From Hymenobacter wooponensis (lineage in GTDB: Bacteria > Bacteroidota > Bacteroidia > Cytophagales > Hymenobacteraceae): 64,000 nt of DNA. The notes beneath the pieces were generated by a model, which did no database searches, was not told where the DNA came from, and was given only the letters and a program-made list of their open reading frames with translations. This document shows positions 35,035 through 43,690 of the stretch, one piece after another. Every line of letters starts with the position of its first letter. The stretch's first letter is position 1. Both the position numbers and the translations under genes were made by a program. The stretch spans positions 558,001 to 622,000 of the forward strand of contig NZ_SRKZ01000004.1 in NCBI RefSeq assembly GCF_004745865.1, given 5' to 3'.

Positions 35035-36192
35035 TTATTTCCCCAGCTTATGGCCGCGGTACCCCCGAATAGCAATGGGAATCCATCCTAGTACGGGAAT
35101 AAAAAAGGTGAGGGTGAAGGGATTGCGCCAAATCATGCGCCAGTACGCTCCAGGGCTGCGCAGGTCCAAGTCAAAGTCGCGGCGGCCGTTGCGCACGTAT
35201 TGGCGCTCAAACTCCTGAAACAGGGCCGGCCAGGCCCAGGGCAGGAAAAACGGGAAGAAGCGGCGGTTTTCCTTCATGCGCTGCCACAGTTCTCGCCAGC
35301 GGTAGGGCTGCTGCCCGTGCTCCTTCACGGCCACATCCATCTCCTGCTGCATGCGTTGGCGCACCTGCTCCGACAAAGCCTCATAATCGGCCCTATCCAG
35401 TTCGTCTACTGGCTTAGTGGTTAGCTCGTAGGGCTTGATGCGGGTGCCCAACACGAAAGTGAGCTTTGCCGGGTAGGCCATATAGAAGAACCAGGGCTGC
35501 AACAGCACCATCAGCAGAATGGGCCCCATAGGGATGAAGGGTATCCCAATTTTTTTGCTGAGGCGGTTTACCCAATCCCAACTGTACGTATAGGGATTCA
35601 GGTACTCCCCATTGATGGTATAAAACGGAATAATATCAGTATGGTGCTGAATGCCGAGGCGCACGATGCTGGTTGCCAGGCGCTGCAGCTTGTATTTACG
35701 GTTGAAGCCCTTGCCAATACCCGGCACGCCCTCGGGGTAGAGCATCAGGTTATGGTCGTTGTAAAACATCATCGTCTCGAAGTTGAGCGTAGTGGCATCC
35801 ACGCAGCCGCTCTTCTTCCAGAAGTCCTTGACCAAAAATGGGTTCATCAGCACCGACTGCGACAACATGGGTGCCGAGAGTGGCCTAGGCAAATGGCGCA
35901 GATCGGGCAGACGGCGCCACATGTGCGAGAGGGCCACAATGGCATCCCAGGGGAAAGCCATGCCTGAGTGGTTGGAGGCAAACAGCAAAGGCCGCACGGG
36001 GTTATTGCGCTGCGGAAACTCCTCGAAGCCCACCAGCTTCGACCGAAACCACACCCGATCGAGCAGCTGCAGGATGTTCCGATCCAGCGTTTCTACAAAG
36101 TCCTCATCGAAATAATCGGAGTAGATGTGCTGGTTCGCCAGAATGGCGGGGGTCGGCTGGGGCAGCGCGGTGGGCGGAGAAGCCGTGGGCAT
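35035..36192 (-). CDS. PlsC-like lysophospholipid acyltransferase
   Basis: 385 residues. The acyltransferase block is visible: SNHSGMAFPWDAI (block I), then YPEGVPGIGKGF (block III). The His-to-Asp spacing is seven residues instead of the canonical HX4D, as in an atypical subgroup I recall with NHSG motifs. A hydrophobic segment (FIPMGPILLMVLLQPWFFYM) and a C-terminal one (FTLTFFIPVLGWIPIAIRG) suggest membrane attachment. The likely reaction is transfer of an acyl chain to a lysophospholipid or another glycerol-like acceptor. Next on this strand, 116 nt downstream, is the esterase gene. The acceptor is uncertain because of the changed motif. Confidence 0.78.
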   Translation of the reverse strand: MPTASPPTALPQPTPAILANQHIYSDYFDEDFVETLDRNILQLLDRVWFRSKLVGFEEFPQRNNPVRPLLFASNHSGMAFPWDAIVALSHMWRRLPDLRHLPRPLSAPMLSQSVLMNPFLVKDFWKKSGCVDATTLNFETMMFYNDHNLMLYPEGVPGIGKGFNRKYKLQRLATSIVRLGIQHHTDIIPFYTINGEYLNPYTYSWDWVNRLSKKIGIPFIPMGPILLMVLLQPWFFYMAYPAKLTFVLGTRIKPYELTTKPVDELDRADYEALSEQVRQRMQQEMDVAVKEHGQQPYRWRELWQRMKENRRFFPFFLPWAWPALFQEFERQYVRNGRRDFDLDLRSPGAYWRMIWRNPFTLTFFIPVLGWIPIAIRGYRGHKLGK

Positions 36193-36385
36193 TGGGCGGG
36201 AGAGGTAGTGGGATGCGGAGTTCCTAATGTAGGTAATTTGCGAATGAAGCCGGTAGGTAAAGCCTGCCTCCGCTTATACTTACCTGCCGCTGCTGCCCTA
36301 GGTTCCGGTACGGTGCTAGGCCACTCCGGGCAATTAGCAACTTTTTACTGCCAGAACTAGCCGCTGTTTCATGCGCGAGGACGGC

Positions 36386-37681
36386 CTATATCTGCCGCTG
36401 TAGCCGCAGCGCCGTGGTAAACAACGTGCCGGATTGCCGACGCACTACTAGCAACAGCAATCGATTGTTGTAGGAGCGAAAAAGGTTGTTAACCTGGGTC
36501 ATACTTAGCTGCGCCGTCGGAATCAGGTTGATGGACACCAGCTCATCGTTGGGCTGCAGGCCAGCCAAGGCTGCCGGCGAATCAGGCTGAATTTTCCCGA
36601 TTACGTAGCGACGCAGCTCGGGCCCGGCCGCCACCAGATCGAAGCCGCTCATGTCGTGCTCGAATGGCTGCCGAAAGGTACTATTGGGACGTAAGAGCAA
36701 GCGGTTGTGGGTGTAGTCGATAATCACCACAAACCGCTTCAGCAGCTCAAAACCCAGGTTACCGTTGCGGAAAACATCGGCCCGTTGGGCCACATCAGCG
36801 GCGTCGGGGAAAGAGGTGAGCAACGAAGGCACCCGGTAGCGCCCTAAGCGCAAGGCGGTTACGCGGCCTAGGTAACCATTGATGTACCCATTAAGGCCGC
36901 GGCCCAACTGGGTGCGCAGGTGCTGAGCGGGAAGCTTCAGGCGCTTGTCAGAAGTAGTTTCCAGCGAGAGGGCGTGGCCCGCGCCCGTATCGAGCACCAG
37001 CTTAAGGGGGAGCGTCAGGGAGTCGTTGAGCGTAACTGGCAGGGTAACGTAGGTTTTGTTGCCCTCCATATCAAGCGGAATGTGCGCCCACCGCCGACTA
37101 CGCGGCGTCCGGTAGGTGTCGGGATGGTGAAATACTACCTCCTGCTCTTGAGGCCGAATTTCTACCACGAAGCTGCGAAATATATCGGCCCCCAGCAGAC
37201 CGTGAATAGGCATGCCCACGTACCCGGATAGATTAAGAATGTCGCTTGAGAGCATTAGTAGCGACAGGGAGGGGCATTGAATTCCTTTTAACTCTACCTG
37301 CACGCTATCTACCATGTAGGCCTCTAGCGGCTCCTCCTCGCCTGCCCCGGAAATAAGAAAGCGCTGCTTGGGGTTCAGGCGCAATTGCTGGCGGAGGCTA
37401 GCATCCGTAATTAGAGAGGTATTAATGCCCGTGTCAAGCAGGAAATTGAAGGGCCCTTGTCCGTTTAGGCGGAGCGGAATAACCACCAGGTTCCGCTGCA
37501 TAAAGACCGGAATTCTAACCTTACTCTCCTGCGCCGTGGTAAAGTAGAATGGGCCAGGCTGGGCTTTTGCCGGCCGCAACGTGGCCGCATAGAAACAGCA
37601 AACCAGCAGGAAGGGCAAGCGCAGACATCCCGCTCGTATGCGGCTCCAGAGCAGCCCTATAAATACGTAGCGTAATGGCAT
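36386..37681 (-). CDS. Retropepsin-like aspartic protease with PDZ domain
   Basis: 431 residues. An N-terminal signal sequence (LPFLLVCCFYAATLRPAKAQ) indicates export. Two retropepsin-like Asp-Thr-Gly sites are present: FNFLLDTGINTSLI near residue 80 and LKLVLDTGAGHALSL near residue 210. The C-terminal 90 residues form a PDZ domain (GKIQPDSPAALAGLQPNDELV). This matches the Bacteroidota aspartyl-protease-plus-PDZ family. A periplasmic protein-processing role is likely; no substrate is known. It stands alone between the acyltransferase and MenC-like genes. Confidence 0.85.
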   Translation of the reverse strand: MPLRYVFIGLLWSRIRAGCLRLPFLLVCCFYAATLRPAKAQPGPFYFTTAQESKVRIPVFMQRNLVVIPLRLNGQGPFNFLLDTGINTSLITDASLRQQLRLNPKQRFLISGAGEEEPLEAYMVDSVQVELKGIQCPSLSLLMLSSDILNLSGYVGMPIHGLLGADIFRSFVVEIRPQEQEVVFHHPDTYRTPRSRRWAHIPLDMEGNKTYVTLPVTLNDSLTLPLKLVLDTGAGHALSLETTSDKRLKLPAQHLRTQLGRGLNGYINGYLGRVTALRLGRYRVPSLLTSFPDAADVAQRADVFRNGNLGFELLKRFVVIIDYTHNRLLLRPNSTFRQPFEHDMSGFDLVAAGPELRRYVIGKIQPDSPAALAGLQPNDELVSINLIPTAQLSMTQVNNLFRSYNNRLLLLVVRRQSGTLFTTALRLQRQI

Positions 37682-37812
37682 AGGGAAGGATGTGCAAGCT
37701 GGGTAAGTTACTCAAAAAAAGCACCTACAGCCACTGAATCCCATCTCTATTTTCAATCCAACTAACCGAGAATTTTCGGCTTTAGCGTACTACTAGGCCA
37801 GGGCCAAGCTGC

Positions 37813-38895
37813 CTATTGTTCGTCAGTAGCTAGTGGCTCCCAGGTGCCCTGAGGCGCGTAGTGCAGCTGCCCCGCCTCAATATGTAACGGCGCTTCTACA
37901 TTGTTGTGGTATAGCTGCCCCGTTCCTAGGCCTTGCGGAAAGCCCGCTTGGGCATATGAACCAGCAAACTGGCTAATGGCATTCAGCCCAACGTTGGATT
38001 CCAGAGCGGAAGTAAGCCAGGAAGCAATACCGCGCTGCTCAGCCGCCGCTTGCCAATCAAGAGTGGCGCGTAGGCCACCTACTAGGGTGGGCTTTAAAAT
38101 AATGTAAGCGGGCCTAGTTTGCTCCAGTAAAGCCTCCTGCTCCTGTGGGTCGGTAACGCTAATCAGCTCCTCATCCAAGGCTACTGGCACCGGAGACTGT
38201 TGGCATACTTCCCGGAGTGCTTCCCGCTGCCCCGCCCGTATGGGCTGCTCAATAGAATGCAGAGAAAACTCGGCCAGGCGCTCTAGCTTGCCCAGCGCTT
38301 CTTCAGGGGCAAAGGCCCCATTGGCATCTACGCGCAGCGTTAGGCGCTCAGGGCCAGCCACAGCCCTAATTTCGCGCAGCAACTGCAGCTCCGTTTCAAA
38401 ATCCAGGCTGCCAATTTTAAGCTTAAGACAGGAATAGCCTTCCTGCAGCTTCTTCTCAATTTGCTGCCGCATGAAAGCGGCATCGCCCATCCATACGAGG
38501 CCATTGATGGGAATACCAGCTTCTCCGCGGCTGAAGGCATTGTCATACAGGCAGCGCCGGCCGCCATGTAGCAGGTCCAGCGTTGCGGCCTCCAGGGCGA
38601 AGCGCAAGGAGGGCCACTCTAGGCCTATCAAAGCTGCCGCCTCCTCGGGCAGCAGGTCGCGCAACTGGCGGCGGTTAAACTCCCGGCAAAAGCCCTCCAG
38701 AGTGGCTTCAAAATCTGGTCGATGATCGGGGCTGAGGCCGGCAAGCGGGGCGGCTTCGCCTAGGCCTACTACTTCCGGTCGAGTGCTGTCGTGCAGGTGC
38801 AGGTAGTGGGCCACATGCTCTGTGAGGGCGCCCCGCGATGTGCGGGCCGGAAAGTTGAAACGTAGTACACGGCGGGAAGTACTCAGTTGCAGCAT
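37813..38895 (-). CDS. menC: o-Succinylbenzoate synthase-like enolase-superfamily enzyme
   Basis: 360 residues from ATG 38895 (MLQLSTSRRVLRFNFPARTS); a longer start at 38949 would add an atypical leader. Enolase-superfamily features are complete: catalytic Lys pair in SCLKLKIGS, metal ligands in LRVDANGAF, HSIEQPI and VALDEELI, and the second catalytic Lys in YIILKPTLVGG. In the menaquinone pathway MenC dehydrates SHCHC to o-succinylbenzoate. In Bacteroidota menaquinone is the respiratory quinone, so MenC is expected, but no other men gene is nearby. A dipeptide epimerase is the main alternative within this superfamily. Confidence 0.75.
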   Translation of the reverse strand: MLQLSTSRRVLRFNFPARTSRGALTEHVAHYLHLHDSTRPEVVGLGEAAPLAGLSPDHRPDFEATLEGFCREFNRRQLRDLLPEEAAALIGLEWPSLRFALEAATLDLLHGGRRCLYDNAFSRGEAGIPINGLVWMGDAAFMRQQIEKKLQEGYSCLKLKIGSLDFETELQLLREIRAVAGPERLTLRVDANGAFAPEEALGKLERLAEFSLHSIEQPIRAGQREALREVCQQSPVPVALDEELISVTDPQEQEALLEQTRPAYIILKPTLVGGLRATLDWQAAAEQRGIASWLTSALESNVGLNAISQFAGSYAQAGFPQGLGTGQLYHNNVEAPLHIEAGQLHYAPQGTWEPLATDEQ

Positions 38896-39016
38896 GCAGG
38901 TAGACTTGAGGTGGGAAGGCGGGAGGATTACAAGCGTTGACGGCTCCAATTGTTTCTCCGGGGCAAGACCTTGCTATACGCTCCCAGGCGTCGGATAGAT
39001 GAGAAGCGCCTAAACG

Positions 39017-39053
39017 AAACACAGCCCCTACACTTAGTGTAGGGGCTGTGTTT
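39017..39053 (-). terminator. Terminator of the KGG protein gene
   Basis: AAACACAGCCCCTACAC (39017-39033) pairs with GTGTAGGGGCTGTGTTT (39037-39053), 17 bp, loop TTA. A/T runs flank it on both sides. It lies between the KGG gene and menC, both minus-strand. Confidence 0.8.
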
Positions 39054-39108
39054 TGGCGGCAGCTATGTAGCAAGTTATGCGTATAGCTACCTATTATAGC
39101 TTGGCGGT

Positions 39109-39363
39109 TTAGCTTGCGGCAGTATCTTGGGTGCTCCGTCCGCGGCTAGCCTGCCCACCTTTGCGGCCGGCTGCGCGTGCTTCTTCGGAGGTAAAACGGT
39201 GCCCACGGCCACTCTGATGCGACGCCCGGCCACCTTCGCTGGCAATGCGGCGCTGCTGGGCAGGGTCCATGGCGGCAAAGCCGCGGGCCCGCTTAGCCGG
39301 AGGAGTTTCAGAATTGGATTTTGTGGAGCGCGGTGAACCAGTTGTAGGAGAGTTGTTCATCAT
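39109..39363 (-). CDS. KGG-repeat stress-induced protein (YciG-like)
   Basis: 84 residues, very basic and disordered. It carries KGG-type repeats: GFAAMDPAQQRRIASEGGRASHQS and RFTSEEARAAGRKGGQASRG (two units, Gly-Gly with conserved Arg/Lys). The N-terminus is Ser/Pro-rich. This family is induced by general or starvation stress in many bacteria, where it is thought to bind nucleic acid or protect proteins; the mechanism is unclear. It is a single-gene unit with its own terminator. Confidence 0.8.
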   Translation of the reverse strand: MMNNSPTTGSPRSTKSNSETPPAKRARGFAAMDPAQQRRIASEGGRASHQSGRGHRFTSEEARAAGRKGGQASRGRSTQDTAAS

Positions 39364-39630
39364 AGCGGTGACAGTATGTGGAAAGGAAAAGTGGTTACGG
39401 GCCGATCTAACAAGCCTTTAGGCTCGCTAGTACTGCATCAAGATGATGGTAATACTGTACAAAACCGCGGCCTTATTGTAAAATACCGCTTTGTACTGAT
39501 CAGCTTGTCGGTAGTAATACCTAGCCTTACTTAGTCATACCGTTCAGTTGCGTATAACCCGCTATACTCCCGGTTTCGTAACCAGATGGTTGAGTTTATA
39601 GTTACTTGCGTACGTCTACTCCCCTGCCTT
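39364..39630. other. Divergent promoter region between KGG protein and egtB
   Basis: About 270 bp without a believable gene. It should hold promoters for the KGG gene (minus) and egtB (plus). I did not find a good TAnnTTTG on either strand. Confidence 0.35.
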
Positions 39631-40929
39631 ATGTCTACTCATCCTCACCCGGTTGCAGCTCCTGTCTCTACCGAACCTACATCCCTGGCCTCGCGCTTCC
39701 AAGCAATTCGTCATCAGTCAGTTGAGCTGTGCCGCCCCCTACTCCCCGAGGATACGGTAGTGCAGCCCGTGATTGACGTAAGCCCCCCTAAGTGGCATTT
39801 GGCGCATACTACGTGGTTTTGGGAGACCTTTCTACTGCGGGAGTATATGCCCGGCTACCAGGTCTTTCATCCTGACTATGCCTTTCTGTTCAACTCCTAC
39901 TATAACTCGCTGGGCTCACGGGTAAACCGCGCCGACCGGGGTACGCTCTCTAGGCCACCACTCAACGATATATATACGTACCGTACTTATGTGGATGAGC
40001 ACATGGAGCAATTGCTGGCGCTGCAGGATACACTGCCGCCTGCCTTTGCGGAAGTGCTGGAGCTAGGCCTGCAGCATGAGCAGCAACACCAGGAGCTGTT
40101 AGCTACCGATATCAAGTACATATTGAGTACTAGTCCGCTGGCGCCGGCCTACCAAGCGGCTCCCACCTCCCGGTCAGTAGATGCGGCGCCACCTGCCGCC
40201 TGGCTACCGGTGCCGGGTGGGGTGCACCAGGTAGGGTTTGAGGGCGAAGGCTTTTGTTTTGATAATGAGCTTGGCCGGCATAGCGTATATGTAGCCGACT
40301 TTGAGCTGCAAAATCGGTTGGTTACCAATGCCGAGTTTCTGGAATTTATAGAGGCTGGCGGCTACCAGGATTTCCGCTACTGGCTGGGAGAAGGCTGGGA
40401 CCTAGTGCAGAGCCAGCACTGGACGGCCCCCTTGTACTGGGTGAAGCTGGACACAGGGTGGCACCGTTTTACGCACCACGGCCTGGTACCCGTAGAAATG
40501 GCAGCTCCCGTCACGCACGTCAGCTTTTATGAGGCAGATGCGTATGCCCAGTGGTGCGGCCTACGCCTACCCACGGAGCAGGAGTGGGAAATTGCGGCCC
40601 GGCACTTTGGCGCTACAGCCGCAGGCGGTACGTTCCTAGAAAGTGGCCTGCTCGATCCGCAGCCCATCGCCCCAGATGCTTCCCCTGAACAGTGCCACCA
40701 GCTTCTCGGCGACGCCTGGGAGTGGACTTACTCGCCCTACCACGCTTACCCCGGCTACCACCGCGCAGCGGGCGCCTTAGGCGAATACAACGGCAAGTTC
40801 ATGGTGAACCAGTTAGTGTTGCGGGGCGGCTCCTGCGCCACGCCCGAAAGCCATATCCGCATCACCTATCGTAACTTCTTCCACGCCGATAAGCGCTGGC
40901 AGTTCACGGGTATCCGGCTGGCCCGCTAG
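39631..40929 (+). CDS. egtB: Ergothioneine biosynthesis protein EgtB (sulfoxide synthase)
   Basis: 432 residues from ATG 39631 (MSTHPHPVAAPV); the frame upstream to 39586 is not protein-like. The N-terminal DinB-like half provides the iron-binding His residues: PPKWHLAHTTWFWE and the second cluster LQHEQQHQELLATDIKY. The C-terminal half is the FGE-sulfatase fold, with VPGGVHQVGFEGEGFCFDNELGRH, RLPTEQEWEIAARHFG and WEWTYSPYHAYPGYH, ending RNFFHADKRWQFTGIRLAR. It couples trimethylhistidine with a thiol donor (cysteine or gamma-glutamylcysteine) to the sulfoxide. egtD begins about 105 nt later on the same strand. No egtA, egtC or canonical egtE gene is near. Confidence 0.92.
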   Translation: MSTHPHPVAAPVSTEPTSLASRFQAIRHQSVELCRPLLPEDTVVQPVIDVSPPKWHLAHTTWFWETFLLREYMPGYQVFHPDYAFLFNSYYNSLGSRVNRADRGTLSRPPLNDIYTYRTYVDEHMEQLLALQDTLPPAFAEVLELGLQHEQQHQELLATDIKYILSTSPLAPAYQAAPTSRSVDAAPPAAWLPVPGGVHQVGFEGEGFCFDNELGRHSVYVADFELQNRLVTNAEFLEFIEAGGYQDFRYWLGEGWDLVQSQHWTAPLYWVKLDTGWHRFTHHGLVPVEMAAPVTHVSFYEADAYAQWCGLRLPTEQEWEIAARHFGATAAGGTFLESGLLDPQPIAPDASPEQCHQLLGDAWEWTYSPYHAYPGYHRAAGALGEYNGKFMVNQLVLRGGSCATPESHIRITYRNFFHADKRWQFTGIRLAR

Positions 40930-41034
40930 GCCTCCCTAACTGCTCTTTGCCTTTCTTCCGGGTATTAAGGCTGTCTCTCACCGGCCCCACACCTCTTTCC
41001 CAACACCTCATGGCCTTGTTTAGGCCAGTCTCCT

Positions 41035-42039
41035 ATGAGCTCTCTCCTCGTGAAGTCGCCCACTACCGCTACTACCGCGCCCCCTACACCATCGCCCACG
41101 CTGGCCGAGCATGTGCGGGAAGGTTTACGCAAAACGTTTAAAACCCTCTCGTCGATGTACTTCTACGACGACGAGGGCAGCCGGCTGTTTCAGGAGATTA
41201 TGGCGCTGCCAGAGTACTACCCTACCCGTACCGAGTACGGCCTCCTGCTGGAACACGCAGCGGCTATTTGCGACGCCCTGCGCCCCGCCACGGGCGAGCC
41301 ATTCTACCTGCTGGAGTTGGGGGCCGGCGACGGACTGAAAACCAAGATTTTGCTGCGCCATCTATTGGATACGGGTGCGCACTTCACCTACGTGCCAGTG
41401 GATATTTCCACAGCCGCGCTGGATGGCTTGTCGGCTACGCTGCAGGCTGAGCTACCTGGCCTAGCGGTGGAGCCTGTAGTGGCCGATTACGCCGATGCAC
41501 TGACGCTGATGGCTTCTCGCCCAGGCCGCAAAGCGGTGCTATTTCTGGGCTCTAACATCGGCAACTTCCTCCCCAACGAGCGGCAGGCGTTTCTGCGGCG
41601 GCTGCGGCAGCCCCTTACTTCGGATGACCGTTTGCTGATTGGGTTCGATTTGCAAAAAGATCCGCGCCGGATTCGGGCCGCCTACGACGATACCCAAGGC
41701 ATAACGGCAGAGTTCAATCTGAACCTGCTGCGCCGCCTCAACCGGGAGCTGGCGGCCGACTTCGACCTCGCCAGCTGGCAGCACTACACCGATTACGACC
41801 CTCTGACCGGGGCAGTGCGCTCCTTCCTGGTCAGCACCAAAGCGCAAACGGTACACCTGGCCGCCATCTCCGAAACGGTGGAGTTTGCGGCCTGGGAAAT
41901 GATTCACACAGAAAACTCCTACAAATTTACCCGCTCCTTAATTGACGCGCTAGCCGCTGATGCGGGCTTTACCATGCAGGGATTCTTTACCGACGCTCAA
42001 GACTTTTTCTCAGACGTTATTCTAATGCCCCGAGCTTAA
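41035..42039 (+). CDS. egtD: L-histidine N-alpha-methyltransferase EgtD
   Basis: 334 residues, normal for EgtD. The opening helix carries GLRKTFKTLSSMYFYDDEGSRLFQEIMALPEYYPTRTEY, the SAM site is LLELGAGDGLKTKILL, and later come FLGSNIGNFLPNE and the RSLIDALAADAGF region. It trimethylates histidine to hercynine using SAM, the step before EgtB. The gene pair egtB-egtD is the minimal ergothioneine set in many bacteria. The C-terminal EgtB overlap seen in some genomes is absent. Confidence 0.92.
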   Translation: MSSLLVKSPTTATTAPPTPSPTLAEHVREGLRKTFKTLSSMYFYDDEGSRLFQEIMALPEYYPTRTEYGLLLEHAAAICDALRPATGEPFYLLELGAGDGLKTKILLRHLLDTGAHFTYVPVDISTAALDGLSATLQAELPGLAVEPVVADYADALTLMASRPGRKAVLFLGSNIGNFLPNERQAFLRRLRQPLTSDDRLLIGFDLQKDPRRIRAAYDDTQGITAEFNLNLLRRLNRELAADFDLASWQHYTDYDPLTGAVRSFLVSTKAQTVHLAAISETVEFAAWEMIHTENSYKFTRSLIDALAADAGFTMQGFFTDAQDFFSDVILMPRA

Positions 42040-42274
42040 CAGCCAGGCTAACACTGCTTTGAAATGGCCGCTAGGCCACTCTCCAGCCCTAACTACTCAC
42101 GCCATGTTCAGCGGGAAGTTGGGGCTGTTTGCTTGGTTAGTGAAGTACCATCTGATATACAGAAGCCTTATAGTGTCTTAGCAATTACTACCAGAAAACA
42201 CGTCGCGCTGCTAACAGGGCTAGTGCTACCTTGCGCATCTGCTGTACTTCTTCTGACTTTTTTACCTCAGTCTT

Positions 42275-43375
42275 ATGCTGGAAATGATTAGTCTGGCTTC
42301 CGGCTACGGAAATTTTACGGTACCTGCCGCCGCTAGCGAAGCAGCCGTACGCATCATTGGCGCAGGCCCGCTTCCCGTGAGCGAGGCAGCGGGCTTACCG
42401 GCTCTGCGGGAAGCGTTGGCCCAACGCTACACTCGCCCGGTAGCAGCTAACCAGGTGGTAGTCACACCGGGGGCAAAGTCAGCGCTATTTGCGTTGTTTA
42501 AAACGCTTCTGCGCCCTGATGAGGAAGTACTCTTGCCGCTACCCAACTGGTTTGGCTTTGAGGGACTGATTGAGCGCGCTGGCGGACAAGTACGCCATTT
42601 GCCTCTCTCCCCCGCCGATGACTACGCCCTGACACCAACTACCCTGGCGGCAGCCATCACTCCTAACACCCGCATCCTGCTCCTCTCTAACCCCAACAAC
42701 CCCACGGGCCGGGTATACAGCCGTCGGGAGATGGAGGCGCTACTGGAAGTTACGCGCCGTTTTCCTGAGCTCTATGTGGTGTCGGATGAAATCTACCACC
42801 TCATCACGTTTGGGGCCAAGCCCGTGCCTTCTCTGCTGGACTTTGAAGACCCGCACCAGCGGCATGTGGTAGTCAATGGGTTCTCAAAGTCGCTGGCCCT
42901 GATTGGCTGGGGCGTGGGGTATCTGGTAGCTCCGCCAGCGGTAGCGGGTGCCTGCGCCGCCTGGCAGTTTGCCACCAGCGTGGCCGTACCGGCTCCCAAC
43001 CAGCACGCTGCCTTGGCCGCAACGCAAGGTGCTGCCGCTATTGCCAATAAGTTGCTCACTCAACTGCAGCCCACTCGTGAGCTTTTGCTAGCCGAACTGG
43101 CCCATCTGCCGCAGGTGCCACCCGTACGGCCCGAAGGCACCTACTATGCCTTCCCTGATTTCCGGGCTTATCTCAACTCCAACTTACCAGCTGCTGAGGC
43201 AGCGGCTGAGCTAGTGACAAGTTTCCAGGAGGCCGGAGTACAGGTGGTAGATGGTAGCAGCTGCGGGGCTCCCGGCTTCGTGCGCCTCTCCTACGCCGTT
43301 CCGGAGAATGCCCTACGTGAAGCAATGGCCCGAATAGCTCAGGTACTGCAGAAGCGTCAGGCAGCAGTGGCCTAG
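42275..43375 (+). CDS. Class I/II PLP-dependent aminotransferase-like enzyme
   Basis: 366 residues. The PLP-binding Lys lies in VVNGFSKSLALIGWGVGYL; other features are PGAKSALFALFKTL, NPNNPTGRVYS, VVSDEIYHLITFG and the arginine in GFVRLSYAVPE. This places it among the aspartate aminotransferase-like (fold type I) enzymes, somewhat shorter than average. It follows egtD on the same strand with a gap of about 235 nt. It might be a C-S lyase that replaces EgtE in ergothioneine synthesis, or a general aromatic/aspartate aminotransferase; position alone does not decide. Its stop TAG is part of an AGTGGCCTAG decamer. Confidence 0.82.
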   Translation: MLEMISLASGYGNFTVPAAASEAAVRIIGAGPLPVSEAAGLPALREALAQRYTRPVAANQVVVTPGAKSALFALFKTLLRPDEEVLLPLPNWFGFEGLIERAGGQVRHLPLSPADDYALTPTTLAAAITPNTRILLLSNPNNPTGRVYSRREMEALLEVTRRFPELYVVSDEIYHLITFGAKPVPSLLDFEDPHQRHVVVNGFSKSLALIGWGVGYLVAPPAVAGACAAWQFATSVAVPAPNQHAALAATQGAAAIANKLLTQLQPTRELLLAELAHLPQVPPVRPEGTYYAFPDFRAYLNSNLPAAEAAAELVTSFQEAGVQVVDGSSCGAPGFVRLSYAVPENALREAMARIAQVLQKRQAAVA

Positions 43376-43641
43376 CAGGGAGTATGGGGGTTTGCTGCCG
43401 CTGCTTCAAGGTCAATTCATAAACTCCACTAGGCACGGGTTATTCTTGCGCACGAAGAGTCTTGTCACGGCAGCACAAGGGACTAAGTCTGTCCAGCTGG
43501 CCTGATATCCCCCTCGCTGTACTCACGCTGACGTGCTAGTGTGGTAGGCGGGCAAGATGGGTTGGTAGTCCACCGAACGCCATTTGATTCAGGCTACGCT
43601 AGGCCAGTTATTTACCCGTTACATTTTCAATCGGGCGCCAG
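43376..43641. other. Intergenic region before the MATE transporter gene
   Basis: About 265 bp. I see no gene. It contains a CTAGGCCAGT decamer at 43599-43608 and leads into a good promoter. Confidence 0.4.
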
Positions 43642-43668
43642 TTGCGCGGTATAGGAGTGGTACCTTTG
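43642..43668 (+). promoter_or_regulatory. Promoter of the MATE transporter gene
   Basis: TTG (43642-43644), 16 nt, TACCTTTG (43661-43668), then ATG at 43691. The spacing is one short of the usual minimum. Confidence 0.5.
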
Positions 43669-43690
43669 CGGCACTTTTGTTGAACTTGCC

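Noticed and set aside
42064..42274. 75-codon plus-strand ORF between egtD and the aminotransferase
   Set aside because: No recognisable features and overlaps the aminotransferase start; treated as intergenic.
42275..43375. Calling the aminotransferase EgtE
   Set aside because: EgtE belongs to a different PLP subgroup; neighbourhood alone is not enough, so it is left as a class I/II enzyme.
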